A stretch of DNA of 64,000 nucleotides from Lomentospora prolificans (Eukaryota > Ascomycota > Sordariomycetes > Microascales > Microascaceae), in the NCBI GenBank assembly GCA_029532625.1, contig JARFXM010000009.1, positions 1,674,001 to 1,738,000 on the forward strand, given 5' to 3'. Shown here in pieces: positions 48,118 to 59,144 of the stretch. The number at the start of each line of letters is the position of its first letter. Within the stretch, counting starts at the first letter, position 1. Both the position numbers and the translations under genes were made by a program. The notes under the pieces are model-generated. The model ran no database searches. It was not told where the DNA came from and worked only from the letters and a program-made list of their open reading frames with translations.

Positions 48118-49285
48118 GGACAACCCGACGAGGGTGCGAGCGAAGGTGGTCTCTTTAGTCTACAGGACACTACCGAGGTACGCTCCTCTCAGTTAGTGGG
48201 CGCGCAGCAGATGGGAGTATATTGTCTGGGCTAGGGCTTCTGTTCGATCGTTTGGAACGCCATGAGCAAGCCGCAATGGCTCATCCGTGTGGGTTCGTTG
48301 ACATGAATCTTTGCGTCAGAGCGATATGGAGGATAGCAGATGGGCTGGAGGCTGGCAATGAGTTCGATACGTGCTAGTAACGGGGATGCAGAGTCGCAAT
48401 GATGGGTTTCCGCGCGACTTGTTTGGAGCGGACACGTCCACAAGATGGAGGTTTACGAGGGTCAATCAATTAATGAACAGATATAGTTTAGTGGGGGCGT
48501 CAGGGGCATAGCAACCACTTCGAGAAATTGACCCATTCATTGTCCCATCCAGTGTGCCTGGATAATGTTACAGCCCCCCCGACCGATTGAAATTCACTTG
48601 TATGATTATATCTCAGTACCAAGGTACTTCAGCTTACAATCACCAGGCCAGACCTCAGCACCCCGTGCTCCCCCGAGTCCCCTCTAAGGGAACTCGAACA
48701 ATCATTGCCCAATCCCGTCGGTGGTCGCTGACGCATACCATGATCACGTGAGTTTGTACTTCGTAGTTCTCGCCACCCTTTATGAATGCAATATAATATC
48801 AAATGATGTGGAGGATAGAATCAGATAAGGCGGCTTAATGCGCAGTCATATTCGAGGTGTAGGATGTACCACAGAGCCATGGATTACGCCATGCAGAGAA
48901 CAAGGCTGATAGCTTTCGAGTGAAGTTGAACATATACAACACGTTCAACGTCCCGCGTTTCAACATCGACAATGTGTATAGAAAGGAGTTACGGAAGAGG
49001 GGGAGGGGAATGCCGAAGAAACATTATTGGTATAATATATTGTAGAATCCTGGAAAATAGTCACTGTGTTCCTACCGGAATGCCAACGCCATTGAGATGC
49101 CTTCCGCCATTAAGTCTGCCATTCTATTCGAACCACTTCGCCCGGCAGGTCGATGAGTTCTGTGAGCTCGTGCCCAAAAGAGTAAGGAATACCTGCCCCA
49201 TCTTTTCTCAAGGTCATGCGTAGTTATTGTTCAAACATTAAATCAAAATAAAGGAGGATAGCTCGGTAAAAATCCGGTGGTAGCT
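48118..49285. other. Intergenic: zinc transporter promoter
   Basis: 1.17 kb between two minus-strand genes. The frames are short, and no RNA gene or repeat is recognised. Confidence 0.6.
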
Positions 49286-50428
49286 TCAGTCACCTGTCAT
49301 CTTAGCATGTCTGAAGTATTTCATCCCAACCCAAGCAACCATGACCCATATCCACGCCATGACACAGGTTAGGATCAAGAGAGCCGGATAGTACCCAACT
49401 ATAGGTAACGTTGGATCATCTTCGAGCTCTGGAGGTGCATATGGTGTGGTCCCAACATCCCAAGCCCAACTCCACACACCGAAGCACGACCCCATCCCCG
49501 TAACGAAGACGAACCATGTGACGACCAGGACAACCCAGCCCCAAGTTTCCGTTTCGCCGTAATCCCAGTCTGCCTCCGTTGAGGTCACAGATGTTGTTGA
49601 TAAGCCGACCGCCGAGTATGAGAGAGGGGCTCTGGCGATTTGACTCGGCCGTCTTGCGGAGGCCGTTTTGCGGGTAGAGAAGAAGAATGAGTCGAGGCCG
49701 GAAGAAAGGGAGAGATTAGCCCGGAAATTCGAGGTTGTAGGCTGAGGCATATGCAATCCTTCGTCTTCATCCGTCGTGGATGTGGACTTGTAGGACAGAG
49801 TCGAGCTAGCTATGGAGGTGAGTGGCAAGTTCGGCGAGACCGCCGTTGTCGTCTCAGGCTGGCCGGACGCAGTGGGGTCATCTTCGTTCGAGCCATCGTC
49901 ATCGGGATCGTCTAGTGTCGGCCAAGGAGTTATGTCTGAGGTTTCACTCCGACAATCGCTATCAGACGCAACGGGTGGTGAGGATTCACCATCTTTCTTC
50001 TCGTCAACCGCAGGCTCGCGAGGGCTGCTCGCAGGAGGCTCTTTCACTTCCCAGTTATCTCTCACGACCTCCCTCCCAAGGACGACCTTTCTTAGAGAGG
50101 CCTTTCGCCTTTTCGAATCGCTGTGATGCGACCTGTTCGCGCTTGATATGGTTCGCATATGTGTCGGGGGCGAGTTCCTCGCAGTTTCCAGTTTTCCCTT
50201 GTCGGCTGGTCCAGAAGGTCGCATAAATGGTATACGGTGCAGGATGCTTGGCCCGACACTAGCGCTTTCAGGAGAGGCCGAGTCCTCGGGGGCTCTAAAG
50301 TCCATCACTTTTTGAAAATGATTATGGCGCATTCGCGGGTGCCGTTGTTGGGATCCAAAAGGAGCTAGCCAACTCGGCAGGCCCGACTTAACTCGCACTG
50401 TGTTGAATCTCTGGCCAAATTTATTCAT
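49286..50428 (-). CDS. Uncharacterised two-helix membrane protein
   Basis: Single exon of 380 residues from the ATG at 50428 (MNKFGQRFNTVRVKSGLPSW). The frame is open further upstream but only with non-ATG codons. The N-terminal two thirds are polar, Ser- and Pro-rich and probably disordered, with a basic patch (SKRRKASLRKVVLGREVV) and an acidic patch (DDPDDDGSNEDD). The C-terminal third is very different: WDYGETETWGWVVLVVTWF, a first helix through VFVTGMGSCFGVWSWAWD, a loop PYAPPELEDDPTLPIVGYY, a second helix (PALLILTCVMAWIWVMVAW) and the tail GMKYFRHAKMTGD. The dense Trp and Gly in this block suggest strong constraint. I know of no function for it. With a long N-terminal cytosolic part and a hairpin of two helices, an ER or Golgi membrane position is plausible. 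Confidence 0.8.
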   Translation of the reverse strand: MNKFGQRFNTVRVKSGLPSWLAPFGSQQRHPRMRHNHFQKVMDFRAPEDSASPESASVGPSILHRIPFMRPSGPADKGKLETARNSPPTHMRTISSANRSHHSDSKRRKASLRKVVLGREVVRDNWEVKEPPASSPREPAVDEKKDGESSPPVASDSDCRSETSDITPWPTLDDPDDDGSNEDDPTASGQPETTTAVSPNLPLTSIASSTLSYKSTSTTDEDEGLHMPQPTTSNFRANLSLSSGLDSFFFSTRKTASARRPSQIARAPLSYSAVGLSTTSVTSTEADWDYGETETWGWVVLVVTWFVFVTGMGSCFGVWSWAWDVGTTPYAPPELEDDPTLPIVGYYPALLILTCVMAWIWVMVAWVGMKYFRHAKMTGD

Positions 50429-53222
50429 CAGCACGGAGTACCTCAGATGTACGTGCCGCAGCAATTTCTTCGATCCTTCGCGAGCATGGTCAGCGCCGTG
50501 CCAGAGAACACTTACACAGTGTAAGAATCAAGAGAATACGTTCATTTTCAAGACGGACTTCCCGTTGACCTCTTCCTTTCAAGAGACCCAAAAGGGATGA
50601 CGTAATTTAACGGGACCGGCGCATCTCGATCAGTTTCATGGGCCGGAACAAAGCAGGTGTCGATTTCGAAGAAGAGGTATGCAGCCAGCAGCCTAACAGA
50701 GACTTTGTCGCATGTGGTGACCTTTCTGGTCGGAGAAATCGTACTCAGTGATAGACCAAAAAAAAAAAAAAAAAAAAGGGCGGCAACGGAAAAGGCGATC
50801 TTCCCAACAGGTACCCGGCTCGAGCCAACTTCGGGCGAACCACTTTCTATAACTTCCAGAGCAGTCGTCTCCGGCCCATTCGCCCGGTTTCCGTGATAGG
50901 TCTTTCCTAGTCAGCTTGATCTAATAATGGACCAACAGGCTGGCTAAGGTAGCGTAAATTGTTTTTCTGGCAAGAAGGTGGCCCGCGGCACCAAGCCCAA
51001 GATTGGGAATTTATGACCCTGGAGATAGCTCGCTAAGAGCAGTGATTGTACCAAGGGGTAGCAGACCCTGGAGCCAGAGTCGGAATTCTCCAAAATAAAC
51101 GCATTAACAGCTAGCTCAGACTCGAGTGAAAATGCATTGTCTAAGGCTCGGGCAGTTTACTGTGTAATACTCGTATACTGCCGCTGCGAGACAAGCGCTT
51201 GGGCACAAGGTTGGAAGAACTATCCGGGCTAGCAACACGCGGCTACCGGTCTCAAGCGCTGGTCTTTGATACTTGCACCAGACTGATGCCCAGTGGTCTC
51301 CTTTCCTGGAGATCAGCCAGCGTCTCAAGAGGCTCGACCGTTAACGCCAAGGGTGAATGTGCCCTTTTCCCGATTGGTCCCGCCACTCGCCCCCAGACCA
51401 TTGGATGGACGAGACTTTTAAGAGGGCGAGGTGGGGACTCCAACGAAAGTTCATTCAACCGGCAATGGGCCAATTCAAGCTCGGCGACATTGATCGAGGG
51501 AGCAAGTCCCTCTCAGAAGTGCCGGTTCTCTCGTGCACAGAGCCAAGAGAGCATCGATTGCTAACGCCAGGATCGCCCTGGAACCACTTTCGCGCCGGTT
51601 GGCTTTGCTTGGGTATCAAAGGGGAGTTTCCTCGCGTGGCAATTTTCGTATTTCACAAAATAACCTTGTAATAAACTAGATGGGCGGTTAGCCTCGCTCC
51701 TTCCCGGCCATGAGCAGACACCAAAACCCAACCTCTCCAGCCAAATCCAGGCCTTACCAGCCTCCAACTTAAACTCGGCTCTCCACTCGCTCAAGTCTAA
51801 CAACCTCCAGGGCGGCCAGTGTAGTCGAATAGATCAGCTCCTCCGTAGGTTTATTTGATGCTAGCACAGGATCCTTGACAGGAGCTAGCGTCACAAAACC
51901 CCGTTGCACACAGGTGCTACCCGTTGAACTGCTGGTCACACAACTGGCCTGTCGCTGACGAATAATTGTTGCTGGCTATGGTTATATTTGTTCTTGAGCC
52001 TTTACCTATTCTGAGGATGGAGGAGTGACTGATATGTGCGTTAATGCTGGCTATACATAGCAAACCAAAGTGACGGGCATATTGGGGGGCTTCCAACCGA
52101 AACTTGGTACTGGGTTCAGGACTTCAGGGAGGAGACCTGTAGTGGCAGAATCTCGTTTAGATCAACTACAACTACGCGACATCATTGATGTATTTGCCCA
52201 GCTGGCGATAATACTCAGCGCAACGTGCATCTGTTGATCGGATGCCACTGGAGGCTGAAAAGCGCTTGTTGGAAATTCCGTATTGTGGCGGAGGCCGTTC
52301 CTTCCTCAAAGCATCTGACAGCGAGCGGCGATCGAGTGAGCCAGCGTCCACATCGATTTTATTGGGCACAACGATGGTCATGTCAGCCTACTAAGCAGCA
52401 TGATTGAGCCTTGAAACAGCAGAGACCAGTCCCGGCGGTAACTTGGACGAGTTCCATAACCAGCTAAATGATACAGCAATGCAACGATTGCCCCCCCGCT
52501 GAGGGAAAGAAGAGAAAATGAAAAAATGAAGGGAAAAAAAAAAACCGCTTCCTCTATAGCACGGAGTACCCCAGATTGACCAAAGTACCATTCCACCTCA
52601 CCACCAACCCTGCCCTGCGCTTCTTTCCTCCGTTGCCTGAAACGCCAAATCCTCAACCCTCTTCTTTCTTTCCACCTCTCCTTCGCCAGACCCCCTCTTT
52701 CGCCTGTGGTTGACCATCACGCCTTTTTTTTTTTTCGCTCTCCCTCATCCAGGGTTTCCATCCTCCAATTTCCTCTTTCATTCCTCTCCTTTTCCATAAT
52801 CCCATCCACCTTCTCCCTCTCCCCATTCATTTCCATCGGTCCGTATCCCATCCTTTGATGGCTTGCCTCCTAAACACCAACGCACCTCGATAGCGACTTC
52901 GACCTTCTTGAGCATCCCTCGACCGATATTTTCGCCGATCCACCACACCGACGACAAGGCTTCAGCCATACCTCGTTCAACACCGAAAGGCCGACGCATT
53001 TCCGTCCCTATTTTGCATCGTTCCACGCCCTCAAATCTCTATTTCCCCAGGAAGGGGTAATCAGAGCATTTGGGCCGTATCATCATATCCATCCGCTTCT
53101 TTTCCTCGGCGGGGCAGTTCCACTCTACGCTGCCTTGACGGTCATCACCGAACGCAGCCCATCCGTATCCTACGTCCTCCCTTGAGCATCTCCGTCGCTG
53201 CTCCGCGCGTCATCCAAGCACA
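50429..53222. other. Longest gene-free stretch: bidirectional promoter, long samB leader
   Basis: 2.8 kb between divergent starts. It holds an A20 tract (50758-50777). From about 52600 to 53222 the plus strand is strongly pyrimidine-rich, with small ORFs, which looks like a long 5' leader of the MYND gene. Open frames at 51199-51564 and 51357-51671 have no resemblance to a family. No tRNA or transposon is seen. Confidence 0.5.
50758..50777. repeat. Poly-A homopolymer, 20 nt
   Basis: An uninterrupted run of 20 A in intergenic DNA. Confidence 0.95.
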
Positions 53223-55094
53223 ATGAGGGAGGTTAATTTCAGCATCCCCAACGTCAACAAGGCATCCGTGGGCATCACTACCGCCCTCTACGATCGCCGA
53301 GCACTTGATTGCACCTCGACGTTGCCCCTAATCAACTCACTCAATCATCTCGCCTATCTCACCACATCTTCAGCCCGTATTCGTGATATTCTCACAGTTG
53401 ATGGCGGAATCGAACGCCTGATCTGCATCCTCAAACAAGGCAGGAGCAAGGACATGATGGGCATGTGGAAATGGAATCTTGCCTTCCAGTGCGTCGTTAA
53501 CATTGGTGTACGCGGTTCGGAAGCTGTCCGAACTCGTGTTGTAGAGGCAGACATGGTTCCTGTCATCGCGACTATCCTCGATAATTACATCAAGGTTGTC
53601 GAGAAATGCCGTGAGAAAGCTGAAGAGGCCAAGCAAAAGCAGATCGACGACCATCACCGCCAGAAGAGTCACGAGCACCGCAAAGCCTCATCTTTTACGA
53701 ACCGCACCCACCAACTTGAGTCCGACCAACGGGCCTTCCGACGCCAAGCACCTCCTCCATCCCTTAATGTGACGGCAACATACAATTCACAATCGACCCC
53801 ATCCTCATCTACCTCATTGTCCGATCACACCGCTCTCGAGCGACGTGCTCGGACCACATCCACCGAACGAAACACAGCTTCCTCCCATTCTCGACACAAC
53901 ACTCAGCGTTCAGGCGAAAGCCATCGCTCCGTGCCTCAACCTTCTCGTCCTATCGTCCAACCTCTCGCCTCGGTTGGATCATCCTCCGCTACTCCGGCCT
54001 CGGAAAACTTTAACGGGCTGTCACGACCAATCCGGGATGTCGACCGAGCGACAGTTTTCAACCAGTCAGGTTTCGCTTCACAACCGACATCTCCCACTAC
54101 GCCCCTTCCGCCTCCCCAAATACGTTCGCCAACCGTCCGTCCGACGTCGATGCTCGCCCCAACCCCCCGCTCGCGCCGCCGGCCTTCCATTAGACATCAG
54201 AACTCGACAGCCGAGCCAGATGATATGGGTGGTGACAGCATGCAGTCTGATGAGGCCCCAGATGCCGAGATGTCGGGAACAGGAGACATCCAGGCACCCG
54301 TCGGAATCCAAGACATCACCATGGGCGAAGAGGGAGAGAGCATGTTGGCAGCAACGGCATTGGACCTAGGCAACCCGACCGCCTCCGAGACCCAAGAGAC
54401 GGGAGCTTTCAATATCACACATCGCGGTCCGATTGACGGGAGCATCACCAACCCAACCACGACTCCAGTCCCCACCATCGGACTGAGCCCTAACCGGCCT
54501 ACGATTGCCACGCCTCCCCAACCCACCATGCCAAATGCCGGAGTGCCTCGATACTTGCTTGACCGCAACTTCGTTCCAAATACTCAGATGCTCGCCGCCA
54601 TGCCTCGCGAAGAAGATGTTATGATGTCTCTCCAGTTACTGGCGTACGTCTCGAAATACTGCGCGCTGCGTTCTTACTTCCTAAAGAGTCATCTTGTGCC
54701 CCGATTGAAGATCGGCAATGAGATTAAACTCTTAGATGGCGAGGATGTCCCAACCGAGGTCCTCGAAGAAGAAGAATTTGAGGAAGAATATCTCCTTGCT
54801 GATGATTTCAACCTTTTTCCCCTTGTGGAGAAGTTTACCGTGCGATATCACAGCCAAGACATGCAGTACTGGGCCGGTGTAGTTATGAGGAACCTTTGTA
54901 GAAAAGATGATACGAGGGGAGGCATAAGACAGTGTGCCTACTATCAGTGTGGGAAGTGGGAGCAGTACACGCGCCAATTCGCCAAGTGCCGACGGTGCCG
55001 CAGGACCAAGTACTGCAGTAAGGAATGCCAGAAAAGCGCCTGGGCATTCCATCGTCACTGGTGCATTGCAGCTGGATCCAACCAGCAACAGTGA
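53223..55094 (+). CDS. samB: MYND zinc-finger protein SamB/Mub1
   Basis: The ortholog of Aspergillus SamB, a regulator of morphogenesis and nuclear positioning, and of yeast Mub1, which works with the ubiquitin ligase Ubr2 to degrade Rpn4. A single exon of 623 codons starts at the ATG at 53223 (MREVNFSIPNVNKASVGITT). The N-terminal armadillo-like part has LINSLNHLAYLTTSSARIRD, GGIERLICILKQGRSKDMMG and FQCVVNIGVRGSEAVRTRVV. A long Ser-, Thr- and Pro-rich middle region follows. The conserved segment near the end is REEDVMMSLQLLAYVSKYC. The C-terminal MYND finger is CAYYQCGKWEQYTRQFAKC and RRCRRTKYCSKECQKSAW, finishing HRHWC; all the zinc-binding Cys and His residues are present. Lack of introns is notable beside its neighbours. 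Confidence 0.95.
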   Translation: MREVNFSIPNVNKASVGITTALYDRRALDCTSTLPLINSLNHLAYLTTSSARIRDILTVDGGIERLICILKQGRSKDMMGMWKWNLAFQCVVNIGVRGSEAVRTRVVEADMVPVIATILDNYIKVVEKCREKAEEAKQKQIDDHHRQKSHEHRKASSFTNRTHQLESDQRAFRRQAPPPSLNVTATYNSQSTPSSSTSLSDHTALERRARTTSTERNTASSHSRHNTQRSGESHRSVPQPSRPIVQPLASVGSSSATPASENFNGLSRPIRDVDRATVFNQSGFASQPTSPTTPLPPPQIRSPTVRPTSMLAPTPRSRRRPSIRHQNSTAEPDDMGGDSMQSDEAPDAEMSGTGDIQAPVGIQDITMGEEGESMLAATALDLGNPTASETQETGAFNITHRGPIDGSITNPTTTPVPTIGLSPNRPTIATPPQPTMPNAGVPRYLLDRNFVPNTQMLAAMPREEDVMMSLQLLAYVSKYCALRSYFLKSHLVPRLKIGNEIKLLDGEDVPTEVLEEEEFEEEYLLADDFNLFPLVEKFTVRYHSQDMQYWAGVVMRNLCRKDDTRGGIRQCAYYQCGKWEQYTRQFAKCRRCRRTKYCSKECQKSAWAFHRHWCIAAGSNQQQ

Positions 55095-55437
55095 AAATAA
55101 GGATCCGGTTGGCCTTGTGTCCCTTCCCCTCCCAACATAGATTTGCAGCTTGTCAGTTAACACCGCAGATTCACTCGGATACTGTCTATGCTGAACGATG
55201 GAGGGAACATGGCGGGAGGTGATTTTCAAGCCCGCCACTCAAACCTGCTCATGTCTTGGCCTGTTTTGCCTCTATGTTCTGCCTACCTTTTTTTTTCCTT
55301 TTATATCACTTGCGGCGTTTCTTTGTTCGATACCACCCGGTCTTTCCGGCATACATGGCTTGGCATTGGGACGTTTCTAGCATTCAACATCATCAACATC
55401 ATTCATCTGTGGCAGAATGCTTTCTTCTTTTTCCCGT
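55095..55437. other. 3' flank of samB
   Basis: 343 nt rich in T on the plus strand, including T runs near 55290. It probably holds the 3' UTR. Confidence 0.55.
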
Positions 55438-55809
55438 TTATTTTTCAACTTTGATTCCCGCATCGTCAGATGTCACATAGTCCTCTATTGAGGTCCACCC
55501 CGAGCGATAAAGGTTTTCTCGAGAACAAAACACACTCCCCAGTCCACGGGTGAAGTCGCCTCGACTCGGAAGAAGTCGAACCTGCTCGGCGGGGGGGTTT
55601 GGTACTGGTCGTCTTAGATTGGACGGGCCACCTATCACGGACGCATTAAAAACAGGCCTTGTCGCGTAAGGCTGGCGCCTGGAGGCGAGGATTGGTGAAC
55701 GTATATCACGATCAAGCGTGCAGGAAGGATACAGATTGGGGTGGAGGTGACTAGCAATGGGGGTGAGCGCTGTTGTCGTCGCACAGCCGTTCGCCATAGA
55801 TGCGAGCAT
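55438..55809 (-). CDS. Possible orphan protein, 123 residues
   Basis: An uninterrupted ATG-started frame (MLASMANGCATTTALTPIAS) between two converging genes. Features: Ala- and Thr-rich start, several Arg and Pro, and a mixed-charge end (GWTSIEDYVTSDDAGIKVEK). There is no signal peptide, membrane helix or domain that I recognise. It sits in what would be the downstream flank of both samB and EBP2. It could be a lineage-specific gene or chance, since the G+C content makes frames of this length uncommon but not rare. Confidence 0.3.
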   Translation of the reverse strand: MLASMANGCATTTALTPIASHLHPNLYPSCTLDRDIRSPILASRRQPYATRPVFNASVIGGPSNLRRPVPNPPAEQVRLLPSRGDFTRGLGSVFCSRENLYRSGWTSIEDYVTSDDAGIKVEK

Positions 55810-56141
55810 GCGTTCTAACGTGGAATGAATGATAATGTATCGATATGAAGGCCATTCTTATGGTGGTCTATCCTCGAATCCGAGCAAACTCTCTACCTTA
55901 ATGAACTTTTCCTAGATTTGAAAAAAGAGAACCCTTGTCCTCGTTTACATTTTTGTGAATGTACCGACGGTTGGACGGTGGCTAGACTTGTGTGAAGGAA
56001 ACTCAGATACGGAACCGAACGCGATGTCCCACTTTATGATGCGCAAGGAAGGGTGTCTTATTTTATGTGATTTAAAAGAAAAGAAACGAGAAAAGAAAAG
56101 AAAAATTGACTAAGAGACCAACGCCCCCGTAACCGTTTTAC
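55810..56141. other. 3' flank of EBP2
   Basis: 332 nt, A-rich near 56080-56110 in the plus orientation. Nothing is recognised. Confidence 0.5.
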
Positions 56142-57693
56142 TTAATTCCTTCCCGCCATCGCCTTCCTCCTAGCCTTCCCGGGCCTCTGGGCCTTGCCGC
56201 CGCCGGCACCCTTGAAGCCAGCCTTGTTCTTCTTGACGCTGAAGCCGCTGAGGTCGGCGGAGCTGAAGGCGTCGCCGGATTTGGAGTGGCGTTTTTTGCC
56301 GCCGAAGCCGTACTTTTCGTTCTTCTTTTGGCGCTTAGGGTTGGGGACGCGGTCGTCTGAACGGCGGCCCTTGCCTGCTGACTTGAAGTTCTTGCCACCG
56401 TGGGAACGGAGTTCGTTGTCGACGGCTACGTCGAAAAGGTCGTCTGCTTCGTGCGTATCGGCGTTTCCGGACTCTTGGCGCTCTATAATGCGGGAGAAAG
56501 GAAAGTGTCAGTCAAGACATGGAATGAATGGGAAAGCCAAAGCTCCTTATTTTAGGTATAGGAAAGCACTAGAAAGAGACCAATGCGAGGGTGAGGATGA
56601 GGGTAAGAACGCACTTCTCTTGAGGGCCTTGATCTTTTCGAGGGAGTCCTTCTTGGCCTTCTGGCGCTCTTGAAGCTTGGCGACCTGGACTTGCTTGCCG
56701 AACTTCTTAAGGTCTCGGAGTTTGCGGGCTTCGGCGGCGGCCTTCTTCGAGGTGGCTTCCTCGATCAGCTTTTGGCGAATCTTCTCGACGTGCTCGTCGC
56801 TCTTGACCATTTCGGCAAAATACTACAAGAACAAGATTTCAGCGTTAGTCGACGGAGCTACACGAAGATTGTTTGGACTAGGTAGAGCAAAAAAAAAAAA
56901 AAAAAGCATGACGTACGTCGTTGGGGCGAGAGAAGGGGACGCCTTCCTTGAGAAGCAAGGACCGGGCCTTGAGCACAGCATCCCGGCTCTGCTTGTAAAA
57001 TTGGAGCTCGCGCTGTAGATCGTCTGAAACGTTGGGTATGTCATCGGCGGTGCGTGTGGAGGAGGTGATGGACTGGTGGGTGGCGAATGGGGCAGACGAG
57101 TCGGTGGGTATCCTTATGCGGTTGAGGGAGGTGAGGAGGGCTGCGGTGTTGTTGATTGTGAGGCGGGTATGGGGGATGAGGTCTTCCTTTTCGTCTTCTT
57201 CGAGGTCTTCGAGATCGGACACTGGGATGTCGTCGTCGTCGTCTTCTTCTTCTTCTTCGTCTTCGTCGTCTTCCCGGTCGTCTTCCTCGGGCTTGGACTC
57301 CTTCTTCTGAACCTTGGCCGTCGCCTTTGACTTTTCTTGGGGGCGCTGCTTCTTGGGCGGGCGAGGTAACCGCTCCTCCATCTCTACCTCGGAGTCGGAC
57401 GAATCGCTGTCATCGAGCTGCTCGATATCAAGTCTGGAGTCCTCCCCATCATCGTCCTCGTCCTCGTCCTCATCCTCATCCTCATCCTTGCTACGGTCAT
57501 CCTCGTCCTCCCACTCGTCGTCCTCGCCTCCGCTTCCATTTACATCCGCATCCTTTTCTGCCGCCGCCTTCGCCGCTTTCCTCTGCTCCCTGGACTTTCG
57601 GAGGGCCTTGAGCCGCCGCTTCTCCTTGATCTGGGCAAAGTCGACACCCTTTTCGTAGGCGAGGGCCAATTTCAATTTGCTCTTGGTGACCAT
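56142..57693 (-). CDS. EBP2: rRNA-processing protein Ebp2 (60S ribosome biogenesis)
   Basis: A nucleolar factor needed for 27S pre-rRNA processing. The ATG at 57693 starts MVTKSKLKLALAYEKGVDFA, with the basic helix KEKRRLKALRKSREQRKAAK. A long acidic region follows, made of E and D runs. The conserved Ebp2 domain begins DLIPHTRLTINNTAALLTSL and continues RIPTDSSAPFATHQSITS, LQRELQFYKQSRDAVLKARS and LLLKEGVPFSRPND. An intron with a GTACGT donor and an 18-nt A/T tract then joins to YFAEMVKSDEHVEKIRQKLI. A second intron leads to ERQ-like residues and the diagnostic tail KRQKKNEKYGFGGKKRHSKS, DLSGFSVKKNKAGFKG and a final AMAGRN. Three exons, about 440 residues. Confidence 0.95.
56889..56906. repeat. 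A/T homopolymer inside the first EBP2 intron
   Basis: 18 A on the plus strand (U tract in the transcript), 9 nt after the GTACGT donor of the minus-strand intron. Confidence 0.9.
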
Positions 57694-59144
57694 TGTTTCT
57701 GCACAGCGAGGGCGGGTGTGCGACGTGTGCGCGTGTGTGCGGTTGGTCAACGAAGAGAGGAAGAGAGAGTGCTGGTTTGCGAGCGTGCGTCGTCGACTTG
57801 CCTCTTTGCCTTCGTTTTCTTTTCTTTTAAGATCTTTTTCTTTTCTCTTTTTCCCTCTTCTTCCTATTGCTTTTGCGTTTCGGCGGGTAGTATTTGAGGT
57901 GTTGCGAAAAAAAAAAAACGAATAAAAAAAAAAAAAGCGGCCAACTGAAATTTTTCTTGCAGTGGGCTGGATTCTGCCGCTCAGAATGGCGATGTGGGGA
58001 GTTGGGAGAGTTCAATGTCCCACTAGAACGCAGAATGTGGGGAAGCCAGCCTTCCAAAAGCGGACAGGCGGTGAAGAGCTGGACAGCAGCGCAGACCAAC
58101 GACAGCACAGCACAGTGGTCAACTAACTTTCAATCCTTCCATCGTCGGAGTGAGCAGGCACTGACTGACTAATTGGTCTGACTTGATAAGCCTGGCACTC
58201 ATAATCCATTGGATATTAGTACATCATTGACGATATATCAGCGGGTGCACTCTACTGCTAATCAGCCTCTCTTCTTAGTGTTCAAGTTCGCGTTCATTGC
58301 CCACTGAATGGCTTGGTCAACTGGATCAATTGCGCTCGTTCTTGCTTCGACGTCGGTTCAACATCACATTGATCCCGGTATTTCTCGCCGTACATCCAAA
58401 CGTCTATCAACGGCAATTTTTACAATATGACATTCCATCGGGTTTACCTTCTCATAACTGGTACCGCAGCCGCGTCATGTCTCGTGACTGCCCATCGCCC
58501 TGCAGCTGGAACCAAAGCGCAGTGGGAGGAACAAGAAGGAACAATAATAGCATCATCGATCGATCACTTACTTGCGTCTCCACCATGCATCTCACAAAGG
58601 CATCTCTCCAACTGCTTTGCTTATACAATCCCACGTAAATGATGTCAATTATTGTTTTCTAGGTTTTACATCGGCTAGTTATCTCGTCGTAGAACCATAT
58701 CCTACCTCTCGCCCCATCTCCGTCCCCGTATATATATGAAATGAAAAGCTGCGAAAAGAGCCCCAGCCTCCAAATTGACAAACAAAACAAACTCGACCCG
58801 CTGGCTCCGAGAAAGAGGGGATCCATCCTCGGAGATCTTGTGTGAGCCAAGGCCGAGAGAGAAAGGAAGGAATCAGAGCGGCTAGGCTGTGCCGCAAAAG
58901 TCGAGGCGTTCCGTTCAGTGCCATCTAGTCGAGCGCAGAAGGCCGATGCGGCGTCGTTAGAACAAGGCCCCTCGAGGGGAACTGTCATTCCCGCGACCCG
59001 TCCTCGAGACGCAAGCTGAAAGAGAAAATCCGAGCAAGGGAGCTAAAACCGCACGTCGAGCCATGGATCCTCCCCGTCAAGCGCAGGGGAGGAGAAACCG
59101 GACTTCAGGGACAGCACCGCGCCGGAGCGCCGGAAGACAGCCGC
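57694..59144. other. Intergenic: EBP2 promoter and 3' flank of the CaaX mini-gene
   Basis: 1.45 kb. A-tracts occur near 57907-57935, in the EBP2 upstream region. Short frames at 58427-58642 and 58659-58988 show no recognisable family. Confidence 0.5.

Noticed and set aside
57032..57658. Plus-strand frames rich in Ser, Phe and Val opposite EBP2
   Set aside because: They are the reverse complement of the acidic Asp/Glu repeats of Ebp2, which give long stop-free antisense frames.
58427..58642. 71-codon ATG frame with a hydrophobic N-terminus (MTFHRVYLLITGTAAASCLV), possibly a small secreted protein
   Set aside because: There is no recognisable family, no cysteine pattern and no supporting promoter or splice signals. 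It is kept only as a weak possibility.
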